Assembly (NCBI GenBank): GCA_029259775.1
Contig: JAJDEN010000007.1
Location: 1 to 44,490 of the forward strand
Direction: 5' to 3'
Source of the DNA: Planctomycetota bacterium
Lineage (GTDB): Bacteria; Planctomycetota; PLA2; JAEUHO01
Length of the DNA stretch: 44,490 bases
How positions within the stretch are numbered: position 1 is the first letter of the stretch; each line of letters starts with the position of its first letter. The position numbers and the translations under genes are program-made. The notes beneath the pieces were generated by a model. That model was not told the DNA's origin, made no database searches, and worked only from the letters and a program-made list of their open reading frames with translations. Below, in pieces: positions 1 to 8,125 of this stretch.

Positions 1-1
1 G

Positions 2-385
2 GAACTGAAGTCGCAGATGGGCCCTCTCAAGAAGCGGAGCTCAGAGCAGCGTCGAGCCATCGCCGCGCTGAAGCGTCGCGTGGCCACCCTGGAGCGTGGG
101 CTTGCCTCTCCGCAAAGAGCAGGACAAACCTCGGCTCGAAGGCTGCGCACGAATGGCGACACCGTGAGCGTGCGGTTCTCACCCAAATGGGTCGCGGCTG
201 ATCGTCGTCGGCTCGAACTCTCAGCCAGGGATTACGGCCTTCTGGTTGGTGTGTCACCGCTCACCATCTACAACTGGGAGAAGGGCAAGTCGAAGCCCCG
301 CGCGAAGCAACTGGCCGCCTGGGCGAAGATCCGCGGTCTCGGCAAGCGCGAGGCGCTCAAGCGCCTCGAACTCCTCGAGAGCTAG
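2..385 (+). CDS. Helix-turn-helix (XRE-like) protein, 5' end outside the window
   Basis: The frame is open from base 2 to the TAG at 383-385. An ATG lies at base 17, but the upstream codons (E-L-K-S-Q) fit the basic, lysine-rich helical start usual in this family, so the gene probably begins before the window. The first ~30 visible residues form a charged helix (ALKRRVATLE), probably a short coiled coil. The C-terminal half is a helix-turn-helix: LSARDYGLLVGVSPLTIYNW followed by a basic segment, as in XRE/Cro-type DNA-binding domains, ending in GLGKREALKRLELL. It is probably a small DNA-binding regulator; target unknown. A 19-bp tandem repeat starts inside its last codons. The HTH reading is confident; the role is not. 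Confidence 0.8.
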   Translation, partial: ELKSQMGPLKKRSSEQRRAIAALKRRVATLERGLASPQRAGQTSARRLRTNGDTVSVRFSPKWVAADRRRLELSARDYGLLVGVSPLTIYNWEKGKSKPRAKQLAAWAKIRGLGKREALKRLELLES

Positions 386-431
386 TCGCTTCCGCGAGAG
401 CTAGTCGCGTCCGCGAGAGCTAGTCGCGTCG
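376..431. repeat. 19-bp tandem repeat over a stop codon
   Basis: The unit cgagagctagtcgcgtccg occurs at 376-394 (one mismatch), 395-413 and, truncated, from 414. The first copy includes the stop codon of the HTH gene (gagagcTAG), and each copy carries another TAG in the same setting. This looks like slippage-type duplication of the gene's 3' end. Confidence 0.85.
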
Positions 432-468
432 AGAGAGTTCGTCGCGGCTCCCGAACTGCCACAGGTTC

Positions 469-1683
469 CTAGCGGCGCATCGGCACGAACACCGCCGACT
501 CGGTGCGAAGCCTCACGGCCTCCGGTGCGTCCGCGGGCAACCGGCTCACGATGGTCTTGAACATCGCCAGCTGGCGTTCCGCCGCGATGCGAACCCGCTC
601 GATCTTGACCGCTCCGTTCGCGGCCAGGACGTCGGACTTCTCGTCCAGGTAGCCAGCAGGGAAGCTCTTCAGCCACTCAGCGATCGCGTCCTCGACGATG
701 CTCTTGTGCTCAGCGCGCACGGCGAAACGCGCGATGAACTGCGGCGGGACGTGCCCGCTCAGTTCCTCGGCCTTCGCGTAGCGCATCGGCTTCAGCACCG
801 TGGCCCACACGAGACCGCTCGAGAAGAGATCGAAGCTGAGGCGTCCGCGCAGGTTCGCCGGGTGGAGGAGCTCGCGTTGTTCGTCCGAGACCATCTTGTC
901 GATGGCGCCGTAGAAGCGGTCCTTGATCGCCGTCTCCCCCATGATCTTCTCCAGCGCGAACGAGCCCTCGCCGTAGCCTGCAAGACGACGCTCGTCCTCC
1001 TGGAGGAGTTCGTCAGCCAACGCTCGGAGCTGCTTCTCCTGGGACTCCGTGAGCGGCTTGCCGGACTTGACCAGGGTCACGTAGACCATGTTGGCGAGCA
1101 TGGAGATGTGGGTGAACGCGCCGTTGGTCCCCGTACCCGGAATGCCGGTCTGCTGCGCTTGGAGCGCGGCCGTGACGAGCGGACCGTTGTAGCGCTGGAT
1201 CTGCCCCACGCTGGGCGGCGGCGGCTTGCCTTCGATCAGCGACGTGGCGTACGCCCCCAGCAGGGGACTCATGTGAGCCAGGGCGTCCCCTGCGACGTCC
1301 CAGTCAACCGCCTCCAACGCCTGCTTGTACTTCTGGAACTCGAAGCGAGCGCCGGCGGCGACCTGCGGCGCGTCCGGCGCCGTGCCCTTGGCGGCCGCGC
1401 TGCGCAGCGCCTGGACCTCCTTCTGCAACCTGGCCACGGCCTGCTCCGCCTCCATGCGCCGTGCCAGCTCCACCTCGCGCTCCTTGCGCGCGCCGTCGAG
1501 CTCGGCCTTGAGCACGGTGATGCCGCTGCCCAGCTCGGGAGCGGATGCGGGCGCGGGCGATGCCGCGCGCTCCGCGGGCAGGGCGTCGGCTTGCCTGTCG
1601 GGCTCGGTGGGCTTCAGGTACCAGCCGGCCGCCGCGCCGAGGACGGCACAGACGAGGGCGGTGATGGCGATGCGAGCGTTCAT
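469..1683 (-). CDS. Membrane-anchored coiled-coil protein, unknown function
   Basis: A 404-residue protein with one N-terminal membrane segment (about residues 5-22, IAITALVCAVLGAAAGWYL), a Pro/Ala-rich linker, then a coiled coil at about 55-95 (ELDGARKEREVELARRMEAE and following). The remaining ~300 residues are mainly helical and soluble, probably outside the inner membrane. No catalytic motif or known family was recognised. The ATG has a GGAG about 9 nt upstream. It is the last gene of a minus-strand run (TPR protein, M28 peptidase, ogt, this gene) but follows ogt after an 86-nt gap, so it may have its own promoter. The coding call is firm; the function is unknown. Confidence 0.75.
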   Translation of the reverse strand: MNARIAITALVCAVLGAAAGWYLKPTEPDRQADALPAERAASPAPASAPELGSGITVLKAELDGARKEREVELARRMEAEQAVARLQKEVQALRSAAAKGTAPDAPQVAAGARFEFQKYKQALEAVDWDVAGDALAHMSPLLGAYATSLIEGKPPPPSVGQIQRYNGPLVTAALQAQQTGIPGTGTNGAFTHISMLANMVYVTLVKSGKPLTESQEKQLRALADELLQEDERRLAGYGEGSFALEKIMGETAIKDRFYGAIDKMVSDEQRELLHPANLRGRLSFDLFSSGLVWATVLKPMRYAKAEELSGHVPPQFIARFAVRAEHKSIVEDAIAEWLKSFPAGYLDEKSDVLAANGAVKIERVRIAAERQLAMFKTIVSRLPADAPEAVRLRTESAVFVPMRR

Positions 1684-1769
1684 GGCGGGGCTCCGGGGCG
1701 CAGCGCGCGCCCTCTACCGGTATGTTCCCGCTCAGGCCGGGGGCCCTCCGCCGATTCGCGCACCCGGCG

Positions 1770-2279
1770 TCAGTCCCGGTAGTCGATCTCCTCGAGGTCG
1801 AGCAGCGTGCGCTTCATGTCCGCACCTCCGAGAAAGCCGCCCAGCCGCCGGTCCGCACCGAGCACGCGGTGGCACGGGACGAGCAACGGGACCGGATTGC
1901 GCCCGCAGGCCTGGCCCACGGCGCGCGCGGCGCGCGGCTTGCGCACCGCGCGGGCGACGCCGCCATACGTACGCACATGGCCCTTCGGGATGCGCTGCAG
2001 TTGCTTCCACACCCGCGTGCGGAAGCCCACCTCCGGCAGGACGAGCGGCACGCCGTTCGGACTCTCGCCGCCCTGGAGGTAGGCGCGGATCACTCGGCCC
2101 GCCTCCACGGTCATGGTGCTGGGACGCTTGAACGAGGCATCCGGGAACTGGTCGAGCAGGTCCTCACGCAGCGTGTCGGGATCGTCGTCGAGCTGGACGC
2201 GCACGATGCCCTGGAAGGTCCCGGCGATCTGGATGGTGCCGAGCAGGGCGGTCCGCAGACGGGTGATGTGGATGTGCAT
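1770..2279 (-). CDS. ogt: Methylated-DNA--protein-cysteine methyltransferase (Ogt type)
   Basis: A 169-residue suicide DNA-repair protein that transfers the methyl group from O6-methylguanine (and O4-methylthymine) to its own cysteine. The active-site motif VPCHRVLG is present at about residues 131-138, preceded by the helix-turn-helix region (GFRTRVWKQLQRIPKGHVRT, then YGGVARA) and the Asn of GRNPVPLLVPC. Length and order fit the short Ogt form without the Ada N-terminal domain. The ATG lies 3 nt after the stop of the upstream M28 peptidase gene, so the two are probably translationally coupled. The N-terminal ~90 residues are poorly conserved, as usual in the family. Confidence 0.93.
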   Translation of the reverse strand: MHIHITRLRTALLGTIQIAGTFQGIVRVQLDDDPDTLREDLLDQFPDASFKRPSTMTVEAGRVIRAYLQGGESPNGVPLVLPEVGFRTRVWKQLQRIPKGHVRTYGGVARAVRKPRAARAVGQACGRNPVPLLVPCHRVLGADRRLGGFLGGADMKRTLLDLEEIDYRD

Positions 2280-2282
2280 GGT

Positions 2283-4100
2283 TCAACGCCTGCGGCGGGC
2301 GGGACGCGCGCCGAGCGTGACCTTGAGGGTTACCTCCGCATCGTCGCGCAGCACGACGAACGGCACCGTCTTGCCGGCCTCGAGCTTGAGCATCACCGCG
2401 CGCAGCGTCTGCACGTCGCGCACGACATGGCCAGCGATGCTGACGATGACATCCGCGTTCTCCATGCCGGCCTTGGCGGCGGGACCACCGGAGACGACCT
2501 GACGAACGACGAGCCCACGCTCGTCGGGCTCCGGTGACGGGCGGATCCCGATCGTCGGCGGACGCTTGGGTGCCGGCGGCTTCGTGAACACCAGTCGGTC
2601 TTCGCGCTCGCCGATGTCGGCGCACACGTCGCGCACGAGATGACAGATGCGCGTCATGTCGGCGAAGTTGACGCGCTCGACGTCATCCGAAGGCTTGTGG
2701 TAGTCCGCGTGCAGCCCGGTGAAGAAGAACAGCACCGGGAGACCCTTGCGAAAGAAGGACGTGCTATCGGTCGGCGCGACGCCTTGCGCGTCCCAGCTGA
2801 TCTTCAAGCCGTGCTTCTTGTTGGCGGCGGCGACGAGATCCCGCAGCCCCTTGGCCGTGCCGACGCCGCCCATCGTCATGCGGCCCTCCTTGCTGCGGCC
2901 GACCATGTCCATGTTGAGCATGGCCACCGTGTCGGCCAGCGGCACCGTGGGGTTGTTCACGTAGTGGCGCGAGCCGAGCAGCCCGCGTTCCTCGCCCGTG
3001 AAGGCGATGAACAGCAGCGAACGGCGCGGGCGGTTGGGCCCATGCGAGAACCACTCGGCCAGCTCCATGAGCGAGACGGTGCCCGAGCCGTTGTCGTCGG
3101 CGCCGTTGTGGATCTTGCCGGCGGCCGACGGCCCGCCGGTGCTTCCAAACAGTCCGAGGCCGACGTGGTCGTAGTGCGCGCCCAGCACGATCACCTCATC
3201 GGAGACGGCGGGATCCCGGCCGGGAAGGAAGCCGACGACGTTGCGCGCGTTCGCGTTCTTGGTCGTGGCCAGCGCGGTCGTCAGCTTGACGTGCGTATGC
3301 GCGAGCAGCTGGGACTGCGGTCCGTCCTTGCGAAGGGCGGCCTCCAGCGCTTCGAGGGACTTGCCCGTCGGAGCCGTCAACTTCGCGGCGATCTCCTGGC
3401 TGATGAAGGCGTAGGGCATGGGCCCGGAGCCGGCGGGGGCGCCCAGGCTCGCACTCCAGTGACCGATGACGTCCTTGCCGCCCGCCTGCTTCGTCGTCGC
3501 GGGGTTGTTGCAGAGCAGTACGCCGGCGGCGCCGTGCTTCTTGGCGTTGGAAATCTTCGCGGTGAACGCCGCGTGGCGCACTTCGCGCCACCCCGGATTC
3601 TTGCGGAAGATCAGCACAATCTTGCCCTTCACATCCACGCCGGCGTAGTCGTCGTACTTGAACCGCTCGCCCGGCGCCGTGATGCCGTAGCCGGCGAAGA
3701 CGACCTCGCCCTCGACGGACCCGCTGGAGCTCAGCGAGAGGGGATTCCAGTCCTTCTCGACCTCGTACGTCGTCTTGTCGCTGCCGACGTCCACGACCAG
3801 CGCGTTGCCCGGGCGCAGGACGGGCTGGGGCACGATGAAGGGCTGGTACCACGTCTCGGTGCCCTTGGGCAGCAGGCCCATGGCCTGCCACTGTTCCGCG
3901 ATCCACGCCGAGGCGGTCACCGCTTCGCGGCTGATCGTGTCGCGGCCCTTGCGCTCATCGGCGGCGAGCCAGGTGAGCCGCGCGCGCAGGTCCTTCTCGA
4001 GGATGTCGGTCGAGAACTCGGGGCCCGCTTCCTTGGCTACGGCCGGAAGCGCGGGGAGGAGGAGCAGGAGGACGAGGAGCGTCAGGAAGATGCGGTGCAT
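2283..4100 (-). CDS. Secreted M28-family zinc aminopeptidase with PA and PDZ domains
   Basis: A 605-residue exported metallopeptidase. The start is set at the ATG giving MHRIFLTLLVLLLLLPALPA, a clean signal peptide; a frame extension to 4142 would only add a hydrophilic leader. Zinc-site motifs of family M28 appear in order: GAHYDHVG (about 306), NGADDNGSG (333), EERGLLGSRHY (371, catalytic Glu and zinc Glu), NMDMVGR (393) and LHADYHKPSDD (466). A protease-associated domain lies between the signal and the catalytic core (VVFAGYGITAPGE, DDYAGVDVKGKIVLI). The last ~75 residues form a PDZ domain (VVRQVVSGGPAAKAGMENAD). It likely trims peptides in the periplasm or outside. It sits between a TPR gene and ogt. 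A second M28 protein is encoded at 37421-39709. Confidence 0.93.
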   Translation of the reverse strand: MHRIFLTLLVLLLLLPALPAVAKEAGPEFSTDILEKDLRARLTWLAADERKGRDTISREAVTASAWIAEQWQAMGLLPKGTETWYQPFIVPQPVLRPGNALVVDVGSDKTTYEVEKDWNPLSLSSSGSVEGEVVFAGYGITAPGERFKYDDYAGVDVKGKIVLIFRKNPGWREVRHAAFTAKISNAKKHGAAGVLLCNNPATTKQAGGKDVIGHWSASLGAPAGSGPMPYAFISQEIAAKLTAPTGKSLEALEAALRKDGPQSQLLAHTHVKLTTALATTKNANARNVVGFLPGRDPAVSDEVIVLGAHYDHVGLGLFGSTGGPSAAGKIHNGADDNGSGTVSLMELAEWFSHGPNRPRRSLLFIAFTGEERGLLGSRHYVNNPTVPLADTVAMLNMDMVGRSKEGRMTMGGVGTAKGLRDLVAAANKKHGLKISWDAQGVAPTDSTSFFRKGLPVLFFFTGLHADYHKPSDDVERVNFADMTRICHLVRDVCADIGEREDRLVFTKPPAPKRPPTIGIRPSPEPDERGLVVRQVVSGGPAAKAGMENADVIVSIAGHVVRDVQTLRAVMLKLEAGKTVPFVVLRDDAEVTLKVTLGARPARRRR

Positions 4101-4185
4101 GGGCGTCTCGCGGGCCAGGGAGCCGGACATGGTACTCGCCACGCCCTCTCGATGGCATGGGCCCCACGCCCCGGTCGCCGATCGC

Positions 4186-5109
4186 CTACACGTCCGGATC
4201 CGTGATTTCCATCAGGCGCTCTTCGACCTCGTCCCAGTCGGGATGCTCGTCGTAGGCCTCCTTGAGCAGGCGTACGGCTTCGAGAAGCCGCTGGGGCCGG
4301 CGTGCGAGGAACAACCCGTAGTTGCCTTTCGCTCGGGAGGGGTCCTGCGCCGCGCGCATGGCATTCTTGTAGCCCTGCTCGGCGCGCTTGTCGTCCCCGA
4401 GCCGGTTGTTGGCGATCGCATACACGGTCCAGGCCCGCTCGTTGCGCTTGCGCACCCGCAGCGAGTCAACAGCCGCCTGGGCGGCCTCGCCCCAGCGCTC
4501 GCACAGCATCAGGGCGCCCGCGAGATCGTTGAGGTAGGGATGCCAATCCGGCTGGCGGGCCAGCGCGCCGCGGAAGTGCCCGACGGCCTTCTCCGGCAAG
4601 CCCTTCTGGATGCAGGCGTAGCCGAGCGCGGCGTGCAGGGGCGCGACGCCGCGATGGCGGCGCAGCGCCTTCGACAGCACGCGGATGGCATCGTCGACAC
4701 GATGCGCCAGTCGATAGGCGCGCGCTTGCCGGAGGATGGGCTCGGTCTCGCCGGGCGCGATCGCGGCAGCCTTGCCGTACGCCTCCCACGCCTCCTGCCA
4801 GTTGCCGCGTGCCTCGTAGCCCCTGCCGACGATGAAGTGCAGCTCGCCGGAACCGGGATGGGCATCGAGCGCCGCGTGGGCCACGACGTCCCAGCGCCGC
4901 CAGTTGTGGTAGCGCTGGTAGAGCTCCAGCAGGCGCTCCGCGATGCGTGATTCGCTGGGCAGGGCGTCCCAGGCGAGCTCGAGCCGGTCGCGGCACTCGG
5001 CAAAGAGGTTCTCGCGCTGGAGCTCGTCGGCCAGGTGCAGGACCTCGGAGGCTTCGCCCGCAGCGAGGGCTTCCTGGAAGCGGCGGTCGAGGTCGGGGTC
5101 GTCGGTCAC
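4186..5109 (-). CDS. TPR-repeat protein
   Basis: A 307-residue soluble protein made of tetratricopeptide-like helical pairs through most of its length (for example ELHFIVGRGYEARGNWQEAW, PLHAALGYACIQKGLPEKAV and RAWTVYAIANNRLGDDKRAE). There is no signal peptide or catalytic motif, so it is probably a scaffold for protein contacts. The start is GTG at 5107-5109 with no Shine-Dalgarno; instead a TAGGCT (-10-like) ends 6 nt upstream (5116-5121 on the plus strand), so the mRNA may be leaderless. It is the first gene of the minus-strand run leading to the M28 peptidase and ogt, and is divergent from the VWA gene. Confidence 0.85.
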   Translation of the reverse strand: MTDDPDLDRRFQEALAAGEASEVLHLADELQRENLFAECRDRLELAWDALPSESRIAERLLELYQRYHNWRRWDVVAHAALDAHPGSGELHFIVGRGYEARGNWQEAWEAYGKAAAIAPGETEPILRQARAYRLAHRVDDAIRVLSKALRRHRGVAPLHAALGYACIQKGLPEKAVGHFRGALARQPDWHPYLNDLAGALMLCERWGEAAQAAVDSLRVRKRNERAWTVYAIANNRLGDDKRAEQGYKNAMRAAQDPSRAKGNYGLFLARRPQRLLEAVRLLKEAYDEHPDWDEVEERLMEITDPDV

Positions 5110-5115
5110 CTAGGC

Positions 5116-5121
5116 AGCCTA
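5116..5121 (-). promoter_or_regulatory. Candidate -10 element, possible leaderless start of TPR gene
   Basis: TAGGCT on the minus strand ends 6 nt before the GTG start of the TPR gene. A transcription start 6-8 nt downstream would fall on or beside the start codon. No convincing -35 was found. Confidence 0.35.
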
Positions 5122-5153
5122 GCCCATCCGCGGCGGGTTGGCGCCGGCGGCCC

Positions 5154-5159
5154 TATGAT
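5154..5159 (+). promoter_or_regulatory. Candidate -10 element, possible leaderless start of VWA gene
   Basis: TATGAT (5/6 to TATAAT) ends 6 nt before the ATG at 5166, with no Shine-Dalgarno in between. No good -35 was seen. Confidence 0.4.
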
Positions 5160-5165
5160 CCCTTC

Positions 5166-6779
5166 ATGCCCATACGTCGGCGCCTCCTCCTGACGGCCCT
5201 CATCCTGGTCCTCCCTGCCGTGGGCATCGCCCACGCACGCCTGGACGACGCGGCATTCCGCAAGGCCGCCGCGACGGCGAAGAAGCTGATGAGCAAGGCG
5301 GGGCGCGTCACCGAGAAGCTGCCCCTGATCAAGTCGCTGGAGGCGGACGACACGCGGCGAACGATGCGACTCGTCTTCGCGTGGAGCCGGGGCTCCCGCG
5401 CGTTCGTCGCCAAGAAGCTCGCCCCGGAGCTGACCAAGCGCCAAGAGGCCTACGACAAGTACGACGCGAAGATGCTCAAGAAGTACAAGGGCGAGCGCAC
5501 CGGGTGGTCGGACCTCGATGCGAGCCGTCACGGAAAGCGCCGGAGCGCCCTCGAGGAGGCGCAGGGCGACGTGGCCACCGAGACGCGCGTCCAGAAGGCG
5601 CTCGCGAAGCTCGTGAGCCACATGAAGGACGCCGATACCTTGGGCTGGTTGAGCAAGACCGGGGTGCCGGAGATGCTTGCCGACCGCGTCGAGGGTCCGC
5701 TGCTCGAAGCCTGCCTCGGCCGGTTGTTGGAGAGTCCGCCGAGCGCCGTCGCGACAAGCATCATGGCGGTGCTGCAGCGCAAGCTCGAAGCCGCGTCGCA
5801 CATCCGCGCGCTGCTCTGGGTCGGTCAGCACAAGCCGAAGGATGCCGCGCAGCGCCTCGGGCCGTCGCTGGCCGCCGCGAGCCCGGCCGTGCGCCGCGCG
5901 GCGATCAAGGTCATGACGTTGCTGGACGATCGACGCTCCGTGCCGCTCTTGATCGAGGCGCTCAAGGCCAATGACGGCCTCCCGGGGGCGGAGATCGAGA
6001 CGCTGCTCCAGCGCTTCACGGGCAAGAAGTTCGCGGCGGACCACGTTGCGTGGAAGCGCTGGTGGACCACCGAGGGGGAGGCCTGGTTGGACGCGCTCGA
6101 GGCCGCCAAGCGCTTCGATCCCCTGTCGATGTCCGGTGGCGTGAGCTTCTACGGGCTCCGCTCGCCGTCCAAGCGGGTCGCGTTCGTGCTCGACCGCTCG
6201 GGCTCGATGAAGGCGCCCGCCGTGCACCACACGGGCGCAGCCCCCACGACCGGCGGCGAGAAGGAGAGTTGGGCGGGCAAGACGCGCCTCGAGGTCGCGA
6301 AGATCCAGCTTGCTCGCACGATCAACAACCTCGCGAGCGACGTCCTCTTCACGCTGATCTTCTACGACTACGAGGTGGACGTCTGGAAGAAGCCGCCGCT
6401 GCTCGTGGACGCGGGTCGCAAGAACAAGGCGGACGCCCAGAAGTGGTTCATGAAGCTCGAGCCCGGCTCTTCGACCAGCATGTTCGACGGGATGATGAAG
6501 GCCTTGGACTACGCCGAGGACCTGGGTGCGGAGAAGGTGACGGGCGACCGCATCGATACGATCTTCTTGCTCTCGGACGGCCAGCCGACGCACTTCCGCG
6601 GCAAGGACCTGAAGAACGAGGTGGACATCCTCGAGGCGTACGAGGTGTTCAAGCAGGCCAACGGCGACCGGCGGATCGTGGTGCACGCGATCGGCGTGGG
6701 GCAGGGTCACAACGAGGACCTGATGCGCAAGATCGCCCAGGAGAGCGGCGGCAAGTACGTCGCGGTGGGGATGGACTAG
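5166..6779 (+). CDS. Exported HEAT-repeat/von Willebrand factor A protein
   Basis: A 537-residue protein. The ATG at 5166 starts a signal peptide (RRRLLLTALILVLPAVGIAHA); the frame is open further upstream but only with shadow sequence. Residues ~20-150 are helical and charged. A HEAT-like block lies near 180-285 (LGPSLAAASPAVRRAAIKVM, SVPLLIEAL). A VWA domain runs from ~335 to the end, with a MIDAS motif: VLDRSGSMK (DxSxS), a Thr/Ser in SSTSMFDGMM, and LLSDGQPTHF (Asp). VWA domains with intact MIDAS bind divalent metal and a protein ligand. The combination suggests a periplasmic or surface adhesion/assembly factor. The partner is unknown and neighbours do not reveal it. Confidence 0.85.
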   Translation: MPIRRRLLLTALILVLPAVGIAHARLDDAAFRKAAATAKKLMSKAGRVTEKLPLIKSLEADDTRRTMRLVFAWSRGSRAFVAKKLAPELTKRQEAYDKYDAKMLKKYKGERTGWSDLDASRHGKRRSALEEAQGDVATETRVQKALAKLVSHMKDADTLGWLSKTGVPEMLADRVEGPLLEACLGRLLESPPSAVATSIMAVLQRKLEAASHIRALLWVGQHKPKDAAQRLGPSLAAASPAVRRAAIKVMTLLDDRRSVPLLIEALKANDGLPGAEIETLLQRFTGKKFAADHVAWKRWWTTEGEAWLDALEAAKRFDPLSMSGGVSFYGLRSPSKRVAFVLDRSGSMKAPAVHHTGAAPTTGGEKESWAGKTRLEVAKIQLARTINNLASDVLFTLIFYDYEVDVWKKPPLLVDAGRKNKADAQKWFMKLEPGSSTSMFDGMMKALDYAEDLGAEKVTGDRIDTIFLLSDGQPTHFRGKDLKNEVDILEAYEVFKQANGDRRIVVHAIGVGQGHNEDLMRKIAQESGGKYVAVGMD

Positions 6780-6801
6780 GCAAGCGCGACACGCTTGCCG
6801 G

Positions 6802-6826
6802 GTAGGGGCGGGCCTTGTGCCCGCCC
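6802..6826. repeat. 25-bp palindromic intergenic repeat, GC-type
   Basis: gtaggggcgggcc, then ttgt, then gcccgccc: a hairpin-forming unit that recurs with two base changes at 13990-14014. Both copies lie just after a plus-strand gene. It belongs to the same pattern as the 81-bp composite repeats nearby, all of which carry a GTAGGGGC edge on one strand. Confidence 0.8.
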
Positions 6827-6838
6827 GCTCTGCACAAG

Positions 6839-6904
6839 GACACCGACACGGACACGGACACGGACACCGACACGGACACCGACACGGACACCGACACGGA
6901 CACG
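6839..6904. repeat. Hexanucleotide minisatellite (gacacc/gacacg), 11 units
   Basis: Eleven uninterrupted 6-bp units, each gacacc or gacacg, in the spacer between the convergent VWA and amidase genes. In one frame it reads as an Asp-Thr run, but no gene is supported there. Copy number is likely variable between strains. Confidence 0.9.
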
Positions 6905-6920
6905 CGCCCACGAAGCGCGT

Positions 6921-7001
6921 GGGCGACCACAAGGGTCGCCCCTACACGTAAGGGCTCAGGATGGAGATGGCGTCCCGGGCGACCACAAGGGTCGCCCCTA
7001 C
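6921..7001. repeat. 81-bp composite palindromic repeat, copy 1
   Basis: Two identical 25-bp hairpin units (gggcgacc-acaa-gggtcgcccctac) at 6921-6945 and 6977-7001, separated by a 31-bp spacer (acgtaagggctcagg and following). The whole block, spacer included, recurs at 14033-14113 with only a few changes, so it is copied as a unit. Confidence 0.88.
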
Positions 7002-7003
7002 CC

Positions 7004-7028
7004 GGTGTGCCTGCGCCGCAGGCACACC
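7004..7028 (-). terminator. Perfect 12-bp palindrome at the end of the amidase gene
   Basis: ggtgtgcctgcg (7004-7015) and its exact complement cgcaggcacacc (7017-7028) flank one base. It touches the TAG stop of the amidase gene. There is no T-run on either side, so it may work as a transcript-end hairpin rather than a classical intrinsic terminator. Confidence 0.5.
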
Positions 7029-8125
7029 TACCTCGCCCGGCGCTTGAGCTCTGCCCAGGGGAAGTTCTTGCCCGGGCACTCGGTCGAGCAGCAGTCGCAG
7101 TGACCATGCACATCGCTCAGGTTGATGCCGTAGCGATCGCGCAGCCAGCGCACGAGACGCACCAAGGCGCTCATCTGCGCACTCGAGGGCTTGGCGCTGC
7201 CCACGTTGAAGTCGCCGACCAGGCAGATGCCGACGCCGTGGTCGTTGAAGCGGTTGTCGGGCGTCTTCGCGTGCGCGCCGTGGAGTTGCTTCGTCCAGCG
7301 CGGGCCCATCTCGACCTCACCGTTGCCGGAGAGCGAGCCGTTGCCGATCACGAAGTGGTAGCCGCAGCCGTGTTCCCACCCCTTGTCGTTGCGGTGGTAG
7401 TCGTCGTACTTCGCCATGTTGCCGCGCTGGTCGTCGCTGTGGTGGATCACGATCCATTTCCATTTGCGCTCGCGCGTGGGCGGGATCCACTGACGCTCCG
7501 GGCCGATCGGCGCGATCTTCTTGGGCGCCGGCTTGGCCGGGATGGTGCGCGCCGGCGCCGGCGTCCGCTTCGCGCGCTTGGGCTTCGGCGGCAGCGGCGG
7601 GAGCGGCTTGAAGCGCGGACGCGCCCGCGGACGGCCCCTGTGCACGGTCTTGTGCACACGCTCGTCCGCGCGGAACGAGCCGATCTTGTGGTTGAGGAAG
7701 CCGGTGACGCGCTTGCTCAGCACGATCGTGCGCTCGCTGCGCAGCGCCGGATCCTTGACGGTGTACTCGCGACCCGCGATCACGACCGTGCTCGTACCCG
7801 GGTAGATGCGCACGCGGAGCGTGCCGCCCTCGAGCAGGACGTAGGTGCCGGCATCGTGGTACTTCAGGCCGTGGCGGGCGGCGATCTGGAGCGCGGTCAT
7901 CGGACGCTGCGCCTCGGGAATCGCAATCCGCGTGTGCGCCGTCCTCACGGAGGTCGTCGGCGTCGTCGACACGGGGAGGAGGAGGTTCGGGGGCGCGGGG
8001 CGCGCCAGCGGCGCGCGCGCAGGACGGTCCCCAGCCTGCGCCGGCGAGGCGCTGCCCAGGAACAGGGCCGCTCCGGCGGAGAAAACGAGGGCGAGGGACA
8101 GCGTGCGGCCGGCGCGCGAGTTCAT
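7028..8125 (-). CDS. Exported N-acetylmuramoyl-L-alanine amidase (Amidase_2/PGRP fold)
   Basis: A 365-residue cell-wall hydrolase. The ATG at 8125 has GGGAG about 6 nt upstream and gives a signal peptide (RTLSLALVFSAGAALFLGSA, then SPAQA). An upstream in-frame start at 8182 lacks such support. Residues ~75-165 form a beta-rich domain with repeated short strands (GTYVLLEGGTLRVRIYPGTS), possibly substrate- or wall-binding, followed by a basic Pro/Lys linker. The C-terminal ~160 residues are a zinc amidase: WIVIHHSDD (first His), GVGICLVGDFN, and DVHGHCDCCSTECPGKNF (second His and zinc Cys). It should cut the amide bond between MurNAc and the stem peptide. It converges on the VWA gene across a repeat-rich spacer. 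Confidence 0.9.
   Translation of the reverse strand: MNSRAGRTLSLALVFSAGAALFLGSASPAQAGDRPARAPLARPAPPNLLLPVSTTPTTSVRTAHTRIAIPEAQRPMTALQIAARHGLKYHDAGTYVLLEGGTLRVRIYPGTSTVVIAGREYTVKDPALRSERTIVLSKRVTGFLNHKIGSFRADERVHKTVHRGRPRARPRFKPLPPLPPKPKRAKRTPAPARTIPAKPAPKKIAPIGPERQWIPPTRERKWKWIVIHHSDDQRGNMAKYDDYHRNDKGWEHGCGYHFVIGNGSLSGNGEVEMGPRWTKQLHGAHAKTPDNRFNDHGVGICLVGDFNVGSAKPSSAQMSALVRLVRWLRDRYGINLSDVHGHCDCCSTECPGKNFPWAELKRRAR

Noticed and set aside
4947..5165. N-terminal extension of the VWA gene
   Set aside because: The 73 extra codons overlap the divergent TPR gene and would bury the signal peptide that starts at 5166.
6839..6904. CRISPR array
   Set aside because: The units are contiguous 6-mers with no spacers; no repeat-spacer pattern occurs anywhere in the window.
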